Origin: an uncultured Erythrobacter sp.
Lineage (GTDB): Bacteria > Pseudomonadota > Alphaproteobacteria > Sphingomonadales > Sphingomonadaceae
DNA length: 64,000 nucleotides
Reading direction: 5' to 3'
Assembly (NCBI GenBank): GCA_947502305.1
Contig: CANMZA010000002.1
Span: forward strand, 62,001 to 126,000
Part shown: positions 18,434 to 27,865 of the stretch, in pieces
How positions within the stretch are numbered: position 1 is the stretch's first letter
Layout: each line of letters opens with the position of its first letter
Position numbers and translations under genes: made by a program
Notes under the pieces: generated by a model
Database searches by the model: none
What the model was told of the DNA's origin: nothing
The model's input: only the letters and a program-made list of their open reading frames with translations

Positions 18434-18461
18434 AACGGCGGGACCGCAAGGCCCCGCCGTT
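18434..18461. terminator. Bidirectional terminator between hybrid kinase and TonB receptor genes
   Basis: A 9-bp inverted repeat AACGGCGGG / CCCGCCGTT with a ten-base loop sits between two convergent genes. On the minus strand it is followed by TTTGCGTTT and on the plus strand by CGTGTTTCG, so it could end transcription both ways. Confidence 0.65.
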
Positions 18462-18486
18462 CGTGTTTCGTGATTATTGCAGCGAA

Positions 18487-21400
18487 TTAGAATTCGTAGC
18501 GCGCACCAAGCTGAATGCGCCAAGCCGAAGCGTTGATCGCAATGTCGTTGTCATCATCTGGGTTGAAGCCTGTGATGATGTAGCGACCTTCATCATCCAC
18601 GCCGCCGTCAGCAACATCAACGAGACCGTTGAAGCCGCCGCGTGAGCGCAGAACATTCCAGCTGCTGTCGAGCAGGTTCAGGAAGTTTGAGAAGTCAGCG
18701 AACAGTTCAATCCGATCATCAGAGATGCCGGTGAGGGCGCCGATGAACGGGATTTCCTGGCTGATCCGAAGATCCATGTCGAAGTGCCAATCATTGCGGC
18801 ATGTGTTGCGCGCAATTGATTCGCCGCCTTCAAACCCACAACCCGATGCCGCGACATAGTCGATCACGTTCTGCACAGCGGTCGCATCAGAGAGCGGCGA
18901 TACATTCGCATCGTTCACGCTAGATGGAACATAAAGCAGAGCGTTGTCCGACCCCGAAGCGCTGTCATTGAAGACGCCGCCGCCATCAAATGTCAGGCTG
19001 TACGGACGGCCTTCGCGTGCCCGGAAGAAAATACCGAGGCCCGTGTCGTAGCCCTCGATGAACTGTTCTTGCAGGAAGATCGAAGCGGTGAAGTTGTGAC
19101 GGGTTTCGGTGGTTGCCGTCGACACTGCTGGATCCTGACGATCGAACGCGCCGGTCACGTCAAACGACGAAGTCGCTGTCGATGACTGGTTGTTACGTGC
19201 GTTGTTGCTGTCAGTGAACGCGTAACCGAAGTTAAGACGCGTGCTGCCGCCCGATGTGAACAGGCCGCCATCGAAGTTCTTCGCCAGAATGACAGAGAAG
19301 CTGTGCGAATCTGAGCTACGGCCATTGGTCAGCTGAATGTTGTCATCACGGCGTGTGCCGAAACAATCAGAAGTGACGTTGGAGTAGGTCAGGCCCGTGC
19401 CGCCATTGCCGTCAAGCGTAGCGTTACAACCCGCCTGCGTTGCATCAATTGCCCGGTAGATTGGACGGCCATCCACGGTGAAACCGTTGACGCCCAAATC
19501 TGGGTTAACCGCTTGCGACAGATCAACGAAGTTAATCGTGTCGTTGAAACGGGTGTAGATGTAATCGAGGTTCAGGTTCCAGTTGCTGAAGAACCCAGTT
19601 TCCGCACCGAACGTGGTGGAGAAGCCGAGATTCGCACGAACGGCCGTTGGCACGTCGAGATCAGGATCGGTCGACTGGATGTCAGCACCGCCCTGTTCTG
19701 CAACAGCAACACCAGCAGCAACCGCACATTGCGGGAAGCCGGTGAAGGAACCGTTTGGTGTGACGTCGATTTGACCGCTGGCCGCATCGATAGCCAATCC
19801 ATCAGGGCATGGCGCATCAAATGTATCGCCATTCGCGCTGGAGAAGCCGTTGTTCGAGAACGCGTTGGAGAAATACACAATCGGGTCGCCGCCCGAGAAG
19901 ACGCCTACGCCGCCGGTAACCCGGCTGTTCGAGAAGAAGCCGTCATTGTCGAGTTCATAAGTCGCCGAAAGACGCGGCAGAACGACCGTGTCGATGCGGG
20001 CAAATGAATTCGCATTGCTGAAGCCGTAACGGTCAACAAAGTTCGGGTTAAAGCGCGGTGCATCACCATCGTACAATTGCACACGAACACCGGCATTGAT
20101 CGAAAGTTGATCGGTCGCCTGCCATTCGTCCTGTGCATAGACCGAATAGATCTGACGGCTGAAGGTCGCCGCTGCGTTGTTGATGTCGCCGCCAGCAGCC
20201 GATGCGATCGTCGCACCGCCATTTGCGCCGCCAACCAGATCGTCTGCGTCAGCAAACACGGTCGAGAAGAAGCCAGGTGCAACCAAACCATTTTCGAAAT
20301 CATCGAGGTTTTGGAAGAAGATCGTGCCGGTCGCGTTGATCGCGAACAGGTTGAACACTTCAAGGTCGTTGATCTCTGCGCCGAATTTCAGGAAGTGATC
20401 ACCACCTGCATCGACATTCATTTGGAAACGCGCTTGATCGATTTTGGTGTCGAGCTGGTTAGCCGAGCGGAAGATGCCCGGGCCCGTTGCAAGACGGCCA
20501 TTTTCGGTCGTGCCGCTGCCGTCTGGAGTAACGCCAACGCTCAGGCGCGGAGTTGGATTGTCGGCTTGCGCTTCACCAAAACCGAGTGGTCCTTGAACGT
20601 CACCGACTTCGGCGCGGCTGATGCGCAGCTCGGTCGAGATCGTATCGCTCCAGTTCGAATAGAGGCGCACGGAGTAATAATCCGAGATCGTGCCTTCGTC
20701 TTCGAAAGAGTTCAGGCCGCCCAATTCTTGGCCGCCGAAATCTGGTTCGACATTGGTTTCTTCCAAACGCTGATACGTCGCCTCAAGGCGGTGATCATCG
20801 TTGATGATCGCATCAAGACGACCAAAATAGCGCACGGAGCTTTCAGCCAGCTGTGTCGGGTAACCGCCAATATCTTGGCCGTACACGTCGTTTGCGATTT
20901 GCGCGAAGCGATCAAATTGCGCTTGGCTTACAAAGTCAGCTTCGTTGGTGAAGCCCGAACCTGCTGGACCAAAGTTGTTGCCGTCGCCCAGATCGGTTTC
21001 TTCGTAACCGAGCGAGAAGAACAGGCGATCAGGGATGATCGGACCATCCAGAGTAACGCCCCAGCGTGTTTCGCGGCCTGCATTGAGGTCACGGCCGTCA
21101 ATGTTGTCTGCGAACAGGCTTTCATTGAAGTAAGTGACAAACGCCGAACCGCCGAATTTGTTGCTGCCCGATTTGGTAACAACGTTGACAAGACAGCCGG
21201 TGAATTCGGAATATTCAACGTCAAACGGCGCGAATTCTACCGAAACCTGGTCAACCACGTCGAATGGCAATGGCAGCGAGTTACGCGCCGCAAATGGCGT
21301 TCCGTTCAGGCCGAAAACGTCGGCTTGGACGATGCCGTCAACTGTGAAGGTGTTCGACCGGTCGTTCCCGCCGAGGCAAGAGATACGGTCAACATCGTTG

Positions 21401-21921
21401 TTGGATTCGAGGCTGACGCGCGGGTCAACGCGGATGATGTCGCGAATATCGCGAGTGATCGATGGCAGGTTTTCAAGAGTTTCGGTGCCGAATGCGGTGC
21501 CCGGTCCAACAGCAACCTGAGTGACACGGGCGCGGGCGCCGGTGACAACGATGGTGCTGCCTGAGCCAGCGGATGCCGGTGTCAGTGCGAAGGTGAAGCC
21601 GGTGTTACCAGAAATGCTGGTGAAGATGTCTTCAACAGTCTGACCTTCGAAACCATCAGCAGTCACGGTGACCGTGTAAGGGCCGCCTGGCTGAAGCGAT
21701 TGAACGCGGAAGTTACCATCGCTGCTTACGGTGGTGGTACGAGTTTGACCGGTGCGAGTGTCAGTGATGGTCGCCATTGCACCGGCAAGCGCGTTGCCTT
21801 CTGCATCAGTGACCTGACCTTCGATACCCGAAGTAATCTGCTGCGCAGCAGCTGGCGCTGCGATCGTTGCAGCGGCAGTCAGGCTGACGACGCTGGCTGC
21901 CAAGAGATATTTGATTTTCAT
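18487..21921 (-). CDS. Oar-like TonB-dependent receptor with carboxypeptidase-regulatory domain
   Basis: From ATG 21921 the protein is 1144 residues. A signal peptide (KYLLAASVVSLTAAATIAAP, cleavage after AAAQ) precedes a carboxypeptidase-regulatory-like domain (about residues 30-120, EGQVTDAEGNALAGAMATIT). A TonB-box-like IVVTGAR comes next, then a plug domain and a long beta barrel with many aromatic and aspartate/asparagine turns, ending in the typical ARYEF. The Oar-like architecture suits uptake of large substrates such as peptides or glycans. The frame is open to 22182, but the region above 21921 has no signal peptide. The nearby tonB (15130) could supply energy. An inverted repeat 75-103 bases upstream of the start may be regulatory. 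Confidence 0.92.
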   Translation of the reverse strand: MKIKYLLAASVVSLTAAATIAAPAAAQQITSGIEGQVTDAEGNALAGAMATITDTRTGQTRTTTVSSDGNFRVQSLQPGGPYTVTVTADGFEGQTVEDIFTSISGNTGFTFALTPASAGSGSTIVVTGARARVTQVAVGPGTAFGTETLENLPSITRDIRDIIRVDPRVSLESNNDVDRISCLGGNDRSNTFTVDGIVQADVFGLNGTPFAARNSLPLPFDVVDQVSVEFAPFDVEYSEFTGCLVNVVTKSGSNKFGGSAFVTYFNESLFADNIDGRDLNAGRETRWGVTLDGPIIPDRLFFSLGYEETDLGDGNNFGPAGSGFTNEADFVSQAQFDRFAQIANDVYGQDIGGYPTQLAESSVRYFGRLDAIINDDHRLEATYQRLEETNVEPDFGGQELGGLNSFEDEGTISDYYSVRLYSNWSDTISTELRISRAEVGDVQGPLGFGEAQADNPTPRLSVGVTPDGSGTTENGRLATGPGIFRSANQLDTKIDQARFQMNVDAGGDHFLKFGAEINDLEVFNLFAINATGTIFFQNLDDFENGLVAPGFFSTVFADADDLVGGANGGATIASAAGGDINNAAATFSRQIYSVYAQDEWQATDQLSINAGVRVQLYDGDAPRFNPNFVDRYGFSNANSFARIDTVVLPRLSATYELDNDGFFSNSRVTGGVGVFSGGDPIVYFSNAFSNNGFSSANGDTFDAPCPDGLAIDAASGQIDVTPNGSFTGFPQCAVAAGVAVAEQGGADIQSTDPDLDVPTAVRANLGFSTTFGAETGFFSNWNLNLDYIYTRFNDTINFVDLSQAVNPDLGVNGFTVDGRPIYRAIDATQAGCNATLDGNGGTGLTYSNVTSDCFGTRRDDNIQLTNGRSSDSHSFSVILAKNFDGGLFTSGGSTRLNFGYAFTDSNNARNNQSSTATSSFDVTGAFDRQDPAVSTATTETRHNFTASIFLQEQFIEGYDTGLGIFFRAREGRPYSLTFDGGGVFNDSASGSDNALLYVPSSVNDANVSPLSDATAVQNVIDYVAASGCGFEGGESIARNTCRNDWHFDMDLRISQEIPFIGALTGISDDRIELFADFSNFLNLLDSSWNVLRSRGGFNGLVDVADGGVDDEGRYIITGFNPDDDNDIAINASAWRIQLGARYEF

Positions 21922-22293
21922 GAGAGGTTGCCCTTGATCACTGTTGAGGTGTTGTGATGTGCGCGGCCCTAAGCGCGCTGCGCTGCACAAAAGCGACTGT
22001 TTTGTGACTCTTTTGTGAAACAGTGGGCACGCGATGCTGCGATGGCGCTGCGTGAAAAACTGTCCACAGGCTGAACCAATCTCAAACCCGCAGAAATCCG
22101 GGAGAATCCTCTCTCCACACCCCCTGTGTTGCACAGCTGCAACGAGATTCGAGTTTTTGGCTGCTATTGGCGCGAACCGCAATAAACCGGATTGCAGCAG
22201 CCACTTTTGAGCATTTGCCGTGATTGTCCGACTCGGTTTAGCCCTGAGTCGCTAGCCATTGCCGCGCAATTGAACGCGCGAGGTCTTACACCG
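21922..22293. other. Intergenic region upstream of the Oar-like receptor
   Basis: No gene is supported here. The part nearest the receptor contains an inverted repeat ACTGTTT ... AAACAGT (21996-22024) whose interior carries two direct copies of TTTTGTGA, a plausible operator or promoter element. A CGACTC / GAGTCG hairpin at 22229-22251 may end the oxygenase transcript but lacks a T run. Confidence 0.4.
21996..22024 (-). promoter_or_regulatory. Inverted repeat upstream of the Oar-like TonB receptor
   Basis: ACTGTTT and AAACAGT form a perfect 7-base dyad around two direct TTTTGTGA copies, 75-103 bases before the receptor start codon. The symmetry and placement suggest a regulator binding site. 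The regulator is unknown. Confidence 0.3.
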
Positions 22294-23226
22294 CTAAGCC
22301 AGATTGATCTCACGCAAGCGCTGCATCAGGAAATCATGCGCGCTGATCGGTTCGGCAGGCTGCGGCCTGTCTACGCTGACGCAGCTTTGAAGCGGCTCGA
22401 TCAAATAATCCGGCCGGAAATGTAGGAAGAACGGCATGGAGTAACGCGATCTGTGTGCTCCCGCGCCGCGCGGGTTTACCACCCGGTGCGTGGTCGAACG
22501 CAGCACGCCATTCGTCAACCGCTCGAGCATATCGCCCACATTGATGACCAAGCCGCCTTCGGGGACATCAATGGCGTGCCACTCGCCCGCCTTTGTTAGC
22601 AATTCCAACCCAGCCTCTTCTGCGCCGAGTAACAAGGTGATCGTGTTGATATCGCCATGCGCCGCAGCACGGATCGCGCCCTCCGGCGCATCAGGCCCCA
22701 GCGGTGGATAGTGCAGCAACCGCATGACCGAATTGCCGTCTTCGATAGTGGAATCAAAGAATGACTGTTCCAAATTTAGATGCAGCGCAATCGCCTCCAA
22801 AGCGCGCGCGCCGGCTTTCTCAAAGGCCGCGTAGAGCTCGCTAAAGGTTGGCTCAAACCCTTCAATCTCTTCTGGCCACACATTGGGCGCCATAAATTCC
22901 GCCAAATTATGCCCCGGCGAAAGTTCGCGGCCCACATGCCAGAATTCTTTGAGGTCAAAGACGTCGGCGTCTTTCGCCTTTTCCGTGCCAAACGGCGTAT
23001 ATCCGCGCGCGCCGCCGCCGCCATCGATCTTATATTCGCGCTTTACTGCATCGGGCAGCGCAAAGAACTGCTTGGATGATGCCTCTGCGCGGTCGATCAA
23101 ATCCTGCGGGATGCCGTGATCGCGCACGACAGCAAAACCGTATTCAGCAAAGGAACGGCCAAGTTCGTCAGCGATCTCTTCAAGTGGCTGAGCGAGCGAA
23201 ACGGAAGCGATGTTGATCTGTGTCAT
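22294..23226 (-). CDS. Isopenicillin N synthase-family 2-oxoglutarate/Fe(II)-dependent oxygenase
   Basis: A 310-residue oxygenase with the complete iron and cosubstrate set: His190-x-Asp192 in AAHGDINTITLL, distal His247 in STTHRVVNP, and Arg261-Tyr-Ser263 in RYSMPFFLHF. The N-terminal DIOX_N part contains FGFAVV-like EYGFAVVRDHGIPQDLI. These enzymes hydroxylate or desaturate small molecules in the cytosol. The substrate cannot be read from sequence. The gene lies 105 bases downstream of a nucleoside transporter on the same strand, so a nucleoside or nucleobase substrate is one possibility. Confidence 0.88.
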   Translation of the reverse strand: MTQINIASVSLAQPLEEIADELGRSFAEYGFAVVRDHGIPQDLIDRAEASSKQFFALPDAVKREYKIDGGGGARGYTPFGTEKAKDADVFDLKEFWHVGRELSPGHNLAEFMAPNVWPEEIEGFEPTFSELYAAFEKAGARALEAIALHLNLEQSFFDSTIEDGNSVMRLLHYPPLGPDAPEGAIRAAAHGDINTITLLLGAEEAGLELLTKAGEWHAIDVPEGGLVINVGDMLERLTNGVLRSTTHRVVNPRGAGAHRSRYSMPFFLHFRPDYLIEPLQSCVSVDRPQPAEPISAHDFLMQRLREINLA

Positions 23227-23331
23227 GCCCGTTCATCTAATACGCGCGCGCCCGCAGTTCTAGGGGTGTCTTTTTGCTTTCGTAGCCGATCTTCCAGCGC
23301 CGCCCCTAACGTCGCTAGCGAGAGCAAGAGG

Positions 23332-24780
23332 TCAAAGTGGCAAAAACACACTCGCCAAAGCCGCGCTCATCAAATTGGCGAGACTGCCTGCTGCCAAAGC
23401 CTTGAGGCCCAAGCGCGCGATGACTGGCCGCTGGTTCGGGGCGAGCCCGCCGGTCACTGCCATCTGGATCGCGATAGAGGAGAAATTGGCAAACCCGCAC
23501 AAAGCAAAGGTTACAATTGCCCGGCTGCGCTCTGTAAGCTCTCCGCCGGTCATTGCCCCCAATTCGATAAACGCGACAAATTCGTTGAGCACGATCTTCG
23601 TCCCGAACAAACCGCCCGCAATCTGCGCCTGATCCCAATCCGAAATCCCGATTAGGAACATCACCGGCGCAAACACATAGCCAAGCAACTGTTGAAAGCT
23701 GACAGAACTTAGCCATGCCGCTGTCTCCGCCCCGAACGGCAATCCGGCAGCCGCCGCGATGCTTACGAGCCCGGAGCCGAGCCCAGCCAGCAGGCCATTT
23801 GCAAGCGCCACCAAAGCGACAAACACCATCACCATCGCGCCGACCGCAACCGCCAATTTCACGCCAGTTTGCGTTCCCTGAGCCGCTGCCTCGATTATAT
23901 TCGCAGGGCGCTGACCCTCTTCGAAAGTTTCGGCGGTCGTCACTTCATCGGGCTTGCCGCTTTCAACCATTGCCGCTGGTCCGCCTGCGCTGATCCGCGA
24001 TTGGGGCAATTCAACCTCATGGCCGTGTTCGCCCATCATAGTCACGCGGCTTTGTTCCGCCGGCACACCTGTATCGGATCCTGCGGCTGCGGCACCTTTG
24101 GGTTCCGCGTCATCAGGCATGATAATCTTTGCCATCAAGATGCCGCCGGGCGCCGACATAAACGCCGCCGCCAGCAAAAACGGCACCGCCTCTGACCCAA
24201 TGAAACTTGCATAAGCGGCCAAGATCGTCCCCGCGACGCCGGCCATACCGACCGTCATCAAGGTGAACAATTGTGCGGGCGGCAAGGCCGCCAAATAAGG
24301 GCGCACGACCAATGGGCTTTCGGATTGCCCAACAAAGATATTGGCGGCGCTGCCTAAGGCTTCGACTTTGCTAATCCCGGTGATCCAACCAATCGCCCCG
24401 CCGACCCAGCGCACCAGCCGCTGCATAATGCCAAGGTGGTAGAGGATCGACACAATCGCCGCGAAAAACACAATCACGGGCAAAGCCGCGATAACAAAGG
24501 TGTTGGCGAATGGATTGTTTTCCATCGGGCCAAAAACGCTCGTGATCCCGACTTTCGAAAAATCGAGCAGCGCAATGACACCGTCGGAGAGAAATCCGAT
24601 CATGCCCACGCCAAAATCGGTGCGTAATACAAGTAACGCCATAAAGGCCTGCAAGCCAAAGGCCGCGCCCACAACGCGCAAATTGATGCGTTTCTTGCCC
24701 GAGGATAGAAGGAAAGCGATGCCAAGAATTGCGGCAATGCCGATCAGGCTGAATAGAATTGATGTGATGGCTGCGCTCAC
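23332..24780 (-). CDS. Concentrative nucleoside transporter (NupC/CNT family)
   Basis: A 482-residue inner-membrane symporter. The family hallmarks are NIFVGQSESPLVVRPYLA near residue 145 and the C-terminal block with LLGYVFAPVMFLIGISDWDQ, GTKIVLNEFVAFIELGAM and FALCGFANFSSIAIQM. These proteins import nucleosides with protons or sodium. Compared with E. coli NupC it carries a longer, acidic hydrophilic loop in the middle (about residues 225-300, rich in A, E and G). It is upstream of, and may be co-transcribed with, the 2OG oxygenase gene. Confidence 0.92.
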   Translation of the reverse strand: MSAAITSILFSLIGIAAILGIAFLLSSGKKRINLRVVGAAFGLQAFMALLVLRTDFGVGMIGFLSDGVIALLDFSKVGITSVFGPMENNPFANTFVIAALPVIVFFAAIVSILYHLGIMQRLVRWVGGAIGWITGISKVEALGSAANIFVGQSESPLVVRPYLAALPPAQLFTLMTVGMAGVAGTILAAYASFIGSEAVPFLLAAAFMSAPGGILMAKIIMPDDAEPKGAAAAGSDTGVPAEQSRVTMMGEHGHEVELPQSRISAGGPAAMVESGKPDEVTTAETFEEGQRPANIIEAAAQGTQTGVKLAVAVGAMVMVFVALVALANGLLAGLGSGLVSIAAAAGLPFGAETAAWLSSVSFQQLLGYVFAPVMFLIGISDWDQAQIAGGLFGTKIVLNEFVAFIELGAMTGGELTERSRAIVTFALCGFANFSSIAIQMAVTGGLAPNQRPVIARLGLKALAAGSLANLMSAALASVFLPL

Positions 24781-24967
24781 CGACTAGCGGTGCCCCTGAC
24801 TGTTGTGTCTTTAGATCCCGGGCGCGCAAGGTGTCCCTGACGCGCCAGATCATGCGTGGCATTTTGCAGCGCGCAACGCAACATGCAGCGACACCGCCGG
24901 GCTCAGCCGGTGAAACGCGGGCGGCGCTGACTTTTCTTTTGCCGTCCCCTCGCTTACCCAGCTCAGG

Positions 24968-25675
24968 ATGAGCGATACAGAACACAGCGCCTCGACAGAA
25001 TCAGCGCCATCGGGAATTAGCATGCCGTTGGGCTTGTTCGTCTTCACACTGCTATATGGCGGAATGACAGTCCTTGCCGGCGTCCTCGCCTACAAGCAGG
25101 TGCGGCTAGATATCATTTTCTTCGATCTCGCCGTTGAATCCGGAATTTTTGCATTCCTCTTACTTGTGGTCATATCCAGCACTTTATCGCAGTTATACGG
25201 TACAAAACAGGCGCAGCGAATAGTGTGGTGGGGATTCTTGCCTTTGCTGATCGCATCGCTCTTGATGCAATTGGTTTTATTCTTGCCAGCGTCATCGGAA
25301 ATGGTCGCGGGACGCGCGGATGATCTTGCCGCATTTGAACGAGTGCATTCCAGCGTTTGGCGCGTCTGGGCAGCGGGTCCAGCAGCTTACATTGTATCGC
25401 TATTGCTGAATGTTTGGATATTTGACCGGTTGAAAGGTAGCGGAGAGGCAACAACAATCGGGTTGATGGTCCGTGGTGCCATTGCCTCTGCATTGAGCCA
25501 AGCCATCGATTCGGTCATCTTTATCTTCCTCGCATTTTACGGTCTGTTCCCAATTTTAGACCTGATGCTGGGCCAGATATTAGCTAAGGTGACCTTGAGC
25601 ATCATTTTGGTCCCGTTCCTGATCACTTTCGGCGTCAAAGCCGCGAATTGGTTGGACCGGCGCGGACAGGATTAA
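24968..25675 (+). CDS. Queuosine precursor transporter / VUT family membrane protein
   Basis: A 235-residue protein with six or seven hydrophobic segments and the pattern of the YhhQ/VUT (COG1738) family, which imports queuosine precursors. Typical pieces are RVWAAGPAAYIVSLLLNVWI near residue 135, then ALSQAIDSVIFIFLAFYG near residue 185, and a final AKVTLSIILVPFLITFGVK helix. A charged N-terminal head of about 18 residues precedes the first helix. The start is ATG 24968 after AGCTCAGG. No queuosine biosynthesis gene is adjacent, and I saw no recognisable preQ1 riboswitch in the 187-base upstream gap. Confidence 0.8.
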   Translation: MSDTEHSASTESAPSGISMPLGLFVFTLLYGGMTVLAGVLAYKQVRLDIIFFDLAVESGIFAFLLLVVISSTLSQLYGTKQAQRIVWWGFLPLLIASLLMQLVLFLPASSEMVAGRADDLAAFERVHSSVWRVWAAGPAAYIVSLLLNVWIFDRLKGSGEATTIGLMVRGAIASALSQAIDSVIFIFLAFYGLFPILDLMLGQILAKVTLSIILVPFLITFGVKAANWLDRRGQD

Positions 25676-25688
25676 GAACGCTGGGGGA

Positions 25689-27710
25689 CTATTCTGCCGC
25701 TCCCAGCCCCAATTGCTGCTCAATAAACTCAGCCTCTGCGCGGTAATAGAACAATTGGTTCGATAATTTGCGCCAGCCATGCCCCTCATCTGGAATTCGG
25801 ATAAAGGGTGCCTCGACCCCGTTTGCGCGCAAGGTTTGGACCATCACCTCTGTTTCATAGATGTCGATCCGCGGGTCCATGACGCCGTGAGAAAACAAGA
25901 CTGGCACCGTGATCTGGTCAGCTTTGCGGATGGGTGAATTGATCGTGTAATATTCGCGCCACCGATCCTGCGTGATGTCGCCATATTCGATCCGGTCCGC
26001 CGCTTTGAGCGCCGGAGAGGCAACCTCTAGCGCTGTGACCCAATCAGCCACCCCGTACAATGAGACGCCAGCGACGAACTCACCCGGAAATTCGGCCAGC
26101 ACGGCATTGACGGCATAGCCGCCGTAAGACCCGCCCTTTACCGCCGCCCGGTCGCCATCGATAAGGCCATCAGCGGCCAGAGCGTTTTTGAGATCCACCA
26201 GATCACGCACTGAATCGAGCCGTTTTTCGCGGTCATCTAAAGTTGAATAGGTGCGGCCAAGCCCCGTGCTGCCGCGCACATTGGGCCGAAACACCGCCAC
26301 TCCGCGCGCGACATGATATTGCGCAACCGGTTCAAAACGCGCGGTGCTTTGCCCCGAAGGACCGCCGTGGACATCGAACAGGACGGGCGGCGCATCTGCC
26401 CCCGTTCCGGCCCCTTCAGGCAGATACAGCAAACCTTGCAGTTCCACTCCATCGCGCGCTGTGTAGCGGACGATCTGTGGGCGCACCAAGCGATCCGGAT
26501 TAAGCCCCGCTAGATTCGCGGCGAACACCCTCCCGGCCGTCCCTTCGATTGGATTGGTCATCCAAATTTCGCCGGGGGTCTGCCAACCATTCACACTGAC
26601 CATCAATTGCCCGTCACCCTCACAATCGAGGCGATAGCGCCCCTCTGGCATATCGGGCATTGTGATGGGGCGTTTTTGAGTGGTGTGCCAACCGCGCAGG
26701 ACATCGAATCCATCCTGATTTTGCGTCCAATAAAGATAGGAACCGCCCGCCCCCGGCCCGCACAATTGCAGGTTTTCAACATCGCTGTCTGTTTCAAACA
26801 CACGTTCAAACGTAGCGTTTGCGCCATCTACGGAAGCGCTTTCCACACTGTAAAACGACAATGTGCCAAATTCCCGATCCCGATTGGTCGAGAAATAGAA
26901 GCCTGACGAATTCGGCATCCATTCAAATCCGCCCAAAGTATGCGCGGCGCGGTTCTGCGTCTCCGGCTCAGAAATGACACTCATCTGCCGAGAGGCAAGA
27001 TCGAGCAGGTAGAGATTGTCAGCATCTTCCCCCACCGTCTGCGTCACAATCGCATATTTGCCATCTGGCGAAATGGAACGCGCGGCGAGACCCAATTCAG
27101 ATTGGACGAGCAGTTCGCTATCACCGCTCAGCGTGCCGCGATAAATGTCGAAAACACCGGCCCCGCGCGCTGTGGAGGCGTAAACGAAGCTGCCATCAGC
27201 GGCGAAATCCCCGAAGATGCGGAAATCGCCCGGTGCAGATGGCAAAATCTCGCTTTCTAAATTGCCATCGGGCGATAGCGCAAAATAGGCCGGTTGTTCA
27301 TTGCCGTCGCGGTCAGCGGAGTAGAACAAGCTGGAACCATCAGGCGTCCAGACGGGAGCGAACACGCCGGTTTCAAACGTAATCTGCTGCGGCTGGCCGC
27401 CAGTGGAAGGCATGACCCACAATTCAGATTCCCCGGTCACGTCCCAGGAAAAAGCAATCGTCTCGCCATCGGGCGATAGGTTCGCGGCACCTGGGCCAGA
27501 TGCCAGCAAATACCGGGCAATATCCGCTGGGAATTCACCAGCGCGGCCAATCGTCACATCCCCGCCATCCGGCTCAATCGCGTCGATAGAAAGATCCGCG
27601 CCAGAGGCTCCGCCGAAGGAAGCGTCGCTGGCTTGATCGTCCTGCGCCAAAGCGGCGACCGGCAAGAATGCAATGGCCGCGGCGGAAACAAGGTGATGGG
27701 CGCGGATCAT
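25689..27710 (-). CDS. Secreted S9 family serine peptidase (prolyl oligopeptidase-like)
   Basis: From ATG 27710 (AGG eight bases upstream) this encodes 673 residues with a signal peptide (HLVSAAAIAFLPVAALAQ). An N-terminal beta-propeller of repeated SPDG-type blades (about residues 50-400) precedes an alpha/beta-hydrolase catalytic domain. The nucleophile serine is in VKGGSYGGYAVNAV near residue 530, the aspartate in SHGVMDPRID and the histidine in PDEGHGWRKL. It would cleave oligopeptides in the periplasm, in keeping with the other exported peptidases in the window. ATG 27722 is four codons upstream. Confidence 0.91.
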   Translation of the reverse strand: MIRAHHLVSAAAIAFLPVAALAQDDQASDASFGGASGADLSIDAIEPDGGDVTIGRAGEFPADIARYLLASGPGAANLSPDGETIAFSWDVTGESELWVMPSTGGQPQQITFETGVFAPVWTPDGSSLFYSADRDGNEQPAYFALSPDGNLESEILPSAPGDFRIFGDFAADGSFVYASTARGAGVFDIYRGTLSGDSELLVQSELGLAARSISPDGKYAIVTQTVGEDADNLYLLDLASRQMSVISEPETQNRAAHTLGGFEWMPNSSGFYFSTNRDREFGTLSFYSVESASVDGANATFERVFETDSDVENLQLCGPGAGGSYLYWTQNQDGFDVLRGWHTTQKRPITMPDMPEGRYRLDCEGDGQLMVSVNGWQTPGEIWMTNPIEGTAGRVFAANLAGLNPDRLVRPQIVRYTARDGVELQGLLYLPEGAGTGADAPPVLFDVHGGPSGQSTARFEPVAQYHVARGVAVFRPNVRGSTGLGRTYSTLDDREKRLDSVRDLVDLKNALAADGLIDGDRAAVKGGSYGGYAVNAVLAEFPGEFVAGVSLYGVADWVTALEVASPALKAADRIEYGDITQDRWREYYTINSPIRKADQITVPVLFSHGVMDPRIDIYETEVMVQTLRANGVEAPFIRIPDEGHGWRKLSNQLFYYRAEAEFIEQQLGLGAAE

Positions 27711-27865
27711 AGTAAGCCTCATATGCTGGGATAGGGTACGGTGAGCCTACCAATTCGCATTTTCAGCGCAATGCCGCATTTTGCGCAGGCGCGCGGCCCA
27801 GCATTGCATCGCGGTGCGTTTGCTTTAGCTCGTTAGTGACGCTTCTCCGGGGAACACTCGCCCAT

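Noticed and set aside
20077..21564. A 495-codon open frame opposite the Oar-like TonB receptor
   Set aside because: It lies wholly antisense to a well-supported receptor, has no family resemblance and has the composition of a reverse-strand shadow in GC-rich DNA.
24781..24967. Possible preQ1 riboswitch ahead of the queuosine-precursor transporter
   Set aside because: No preQ1-I, -II or -III consensus could be seen; only a loose CAGCG/CGCTG pairing is present.
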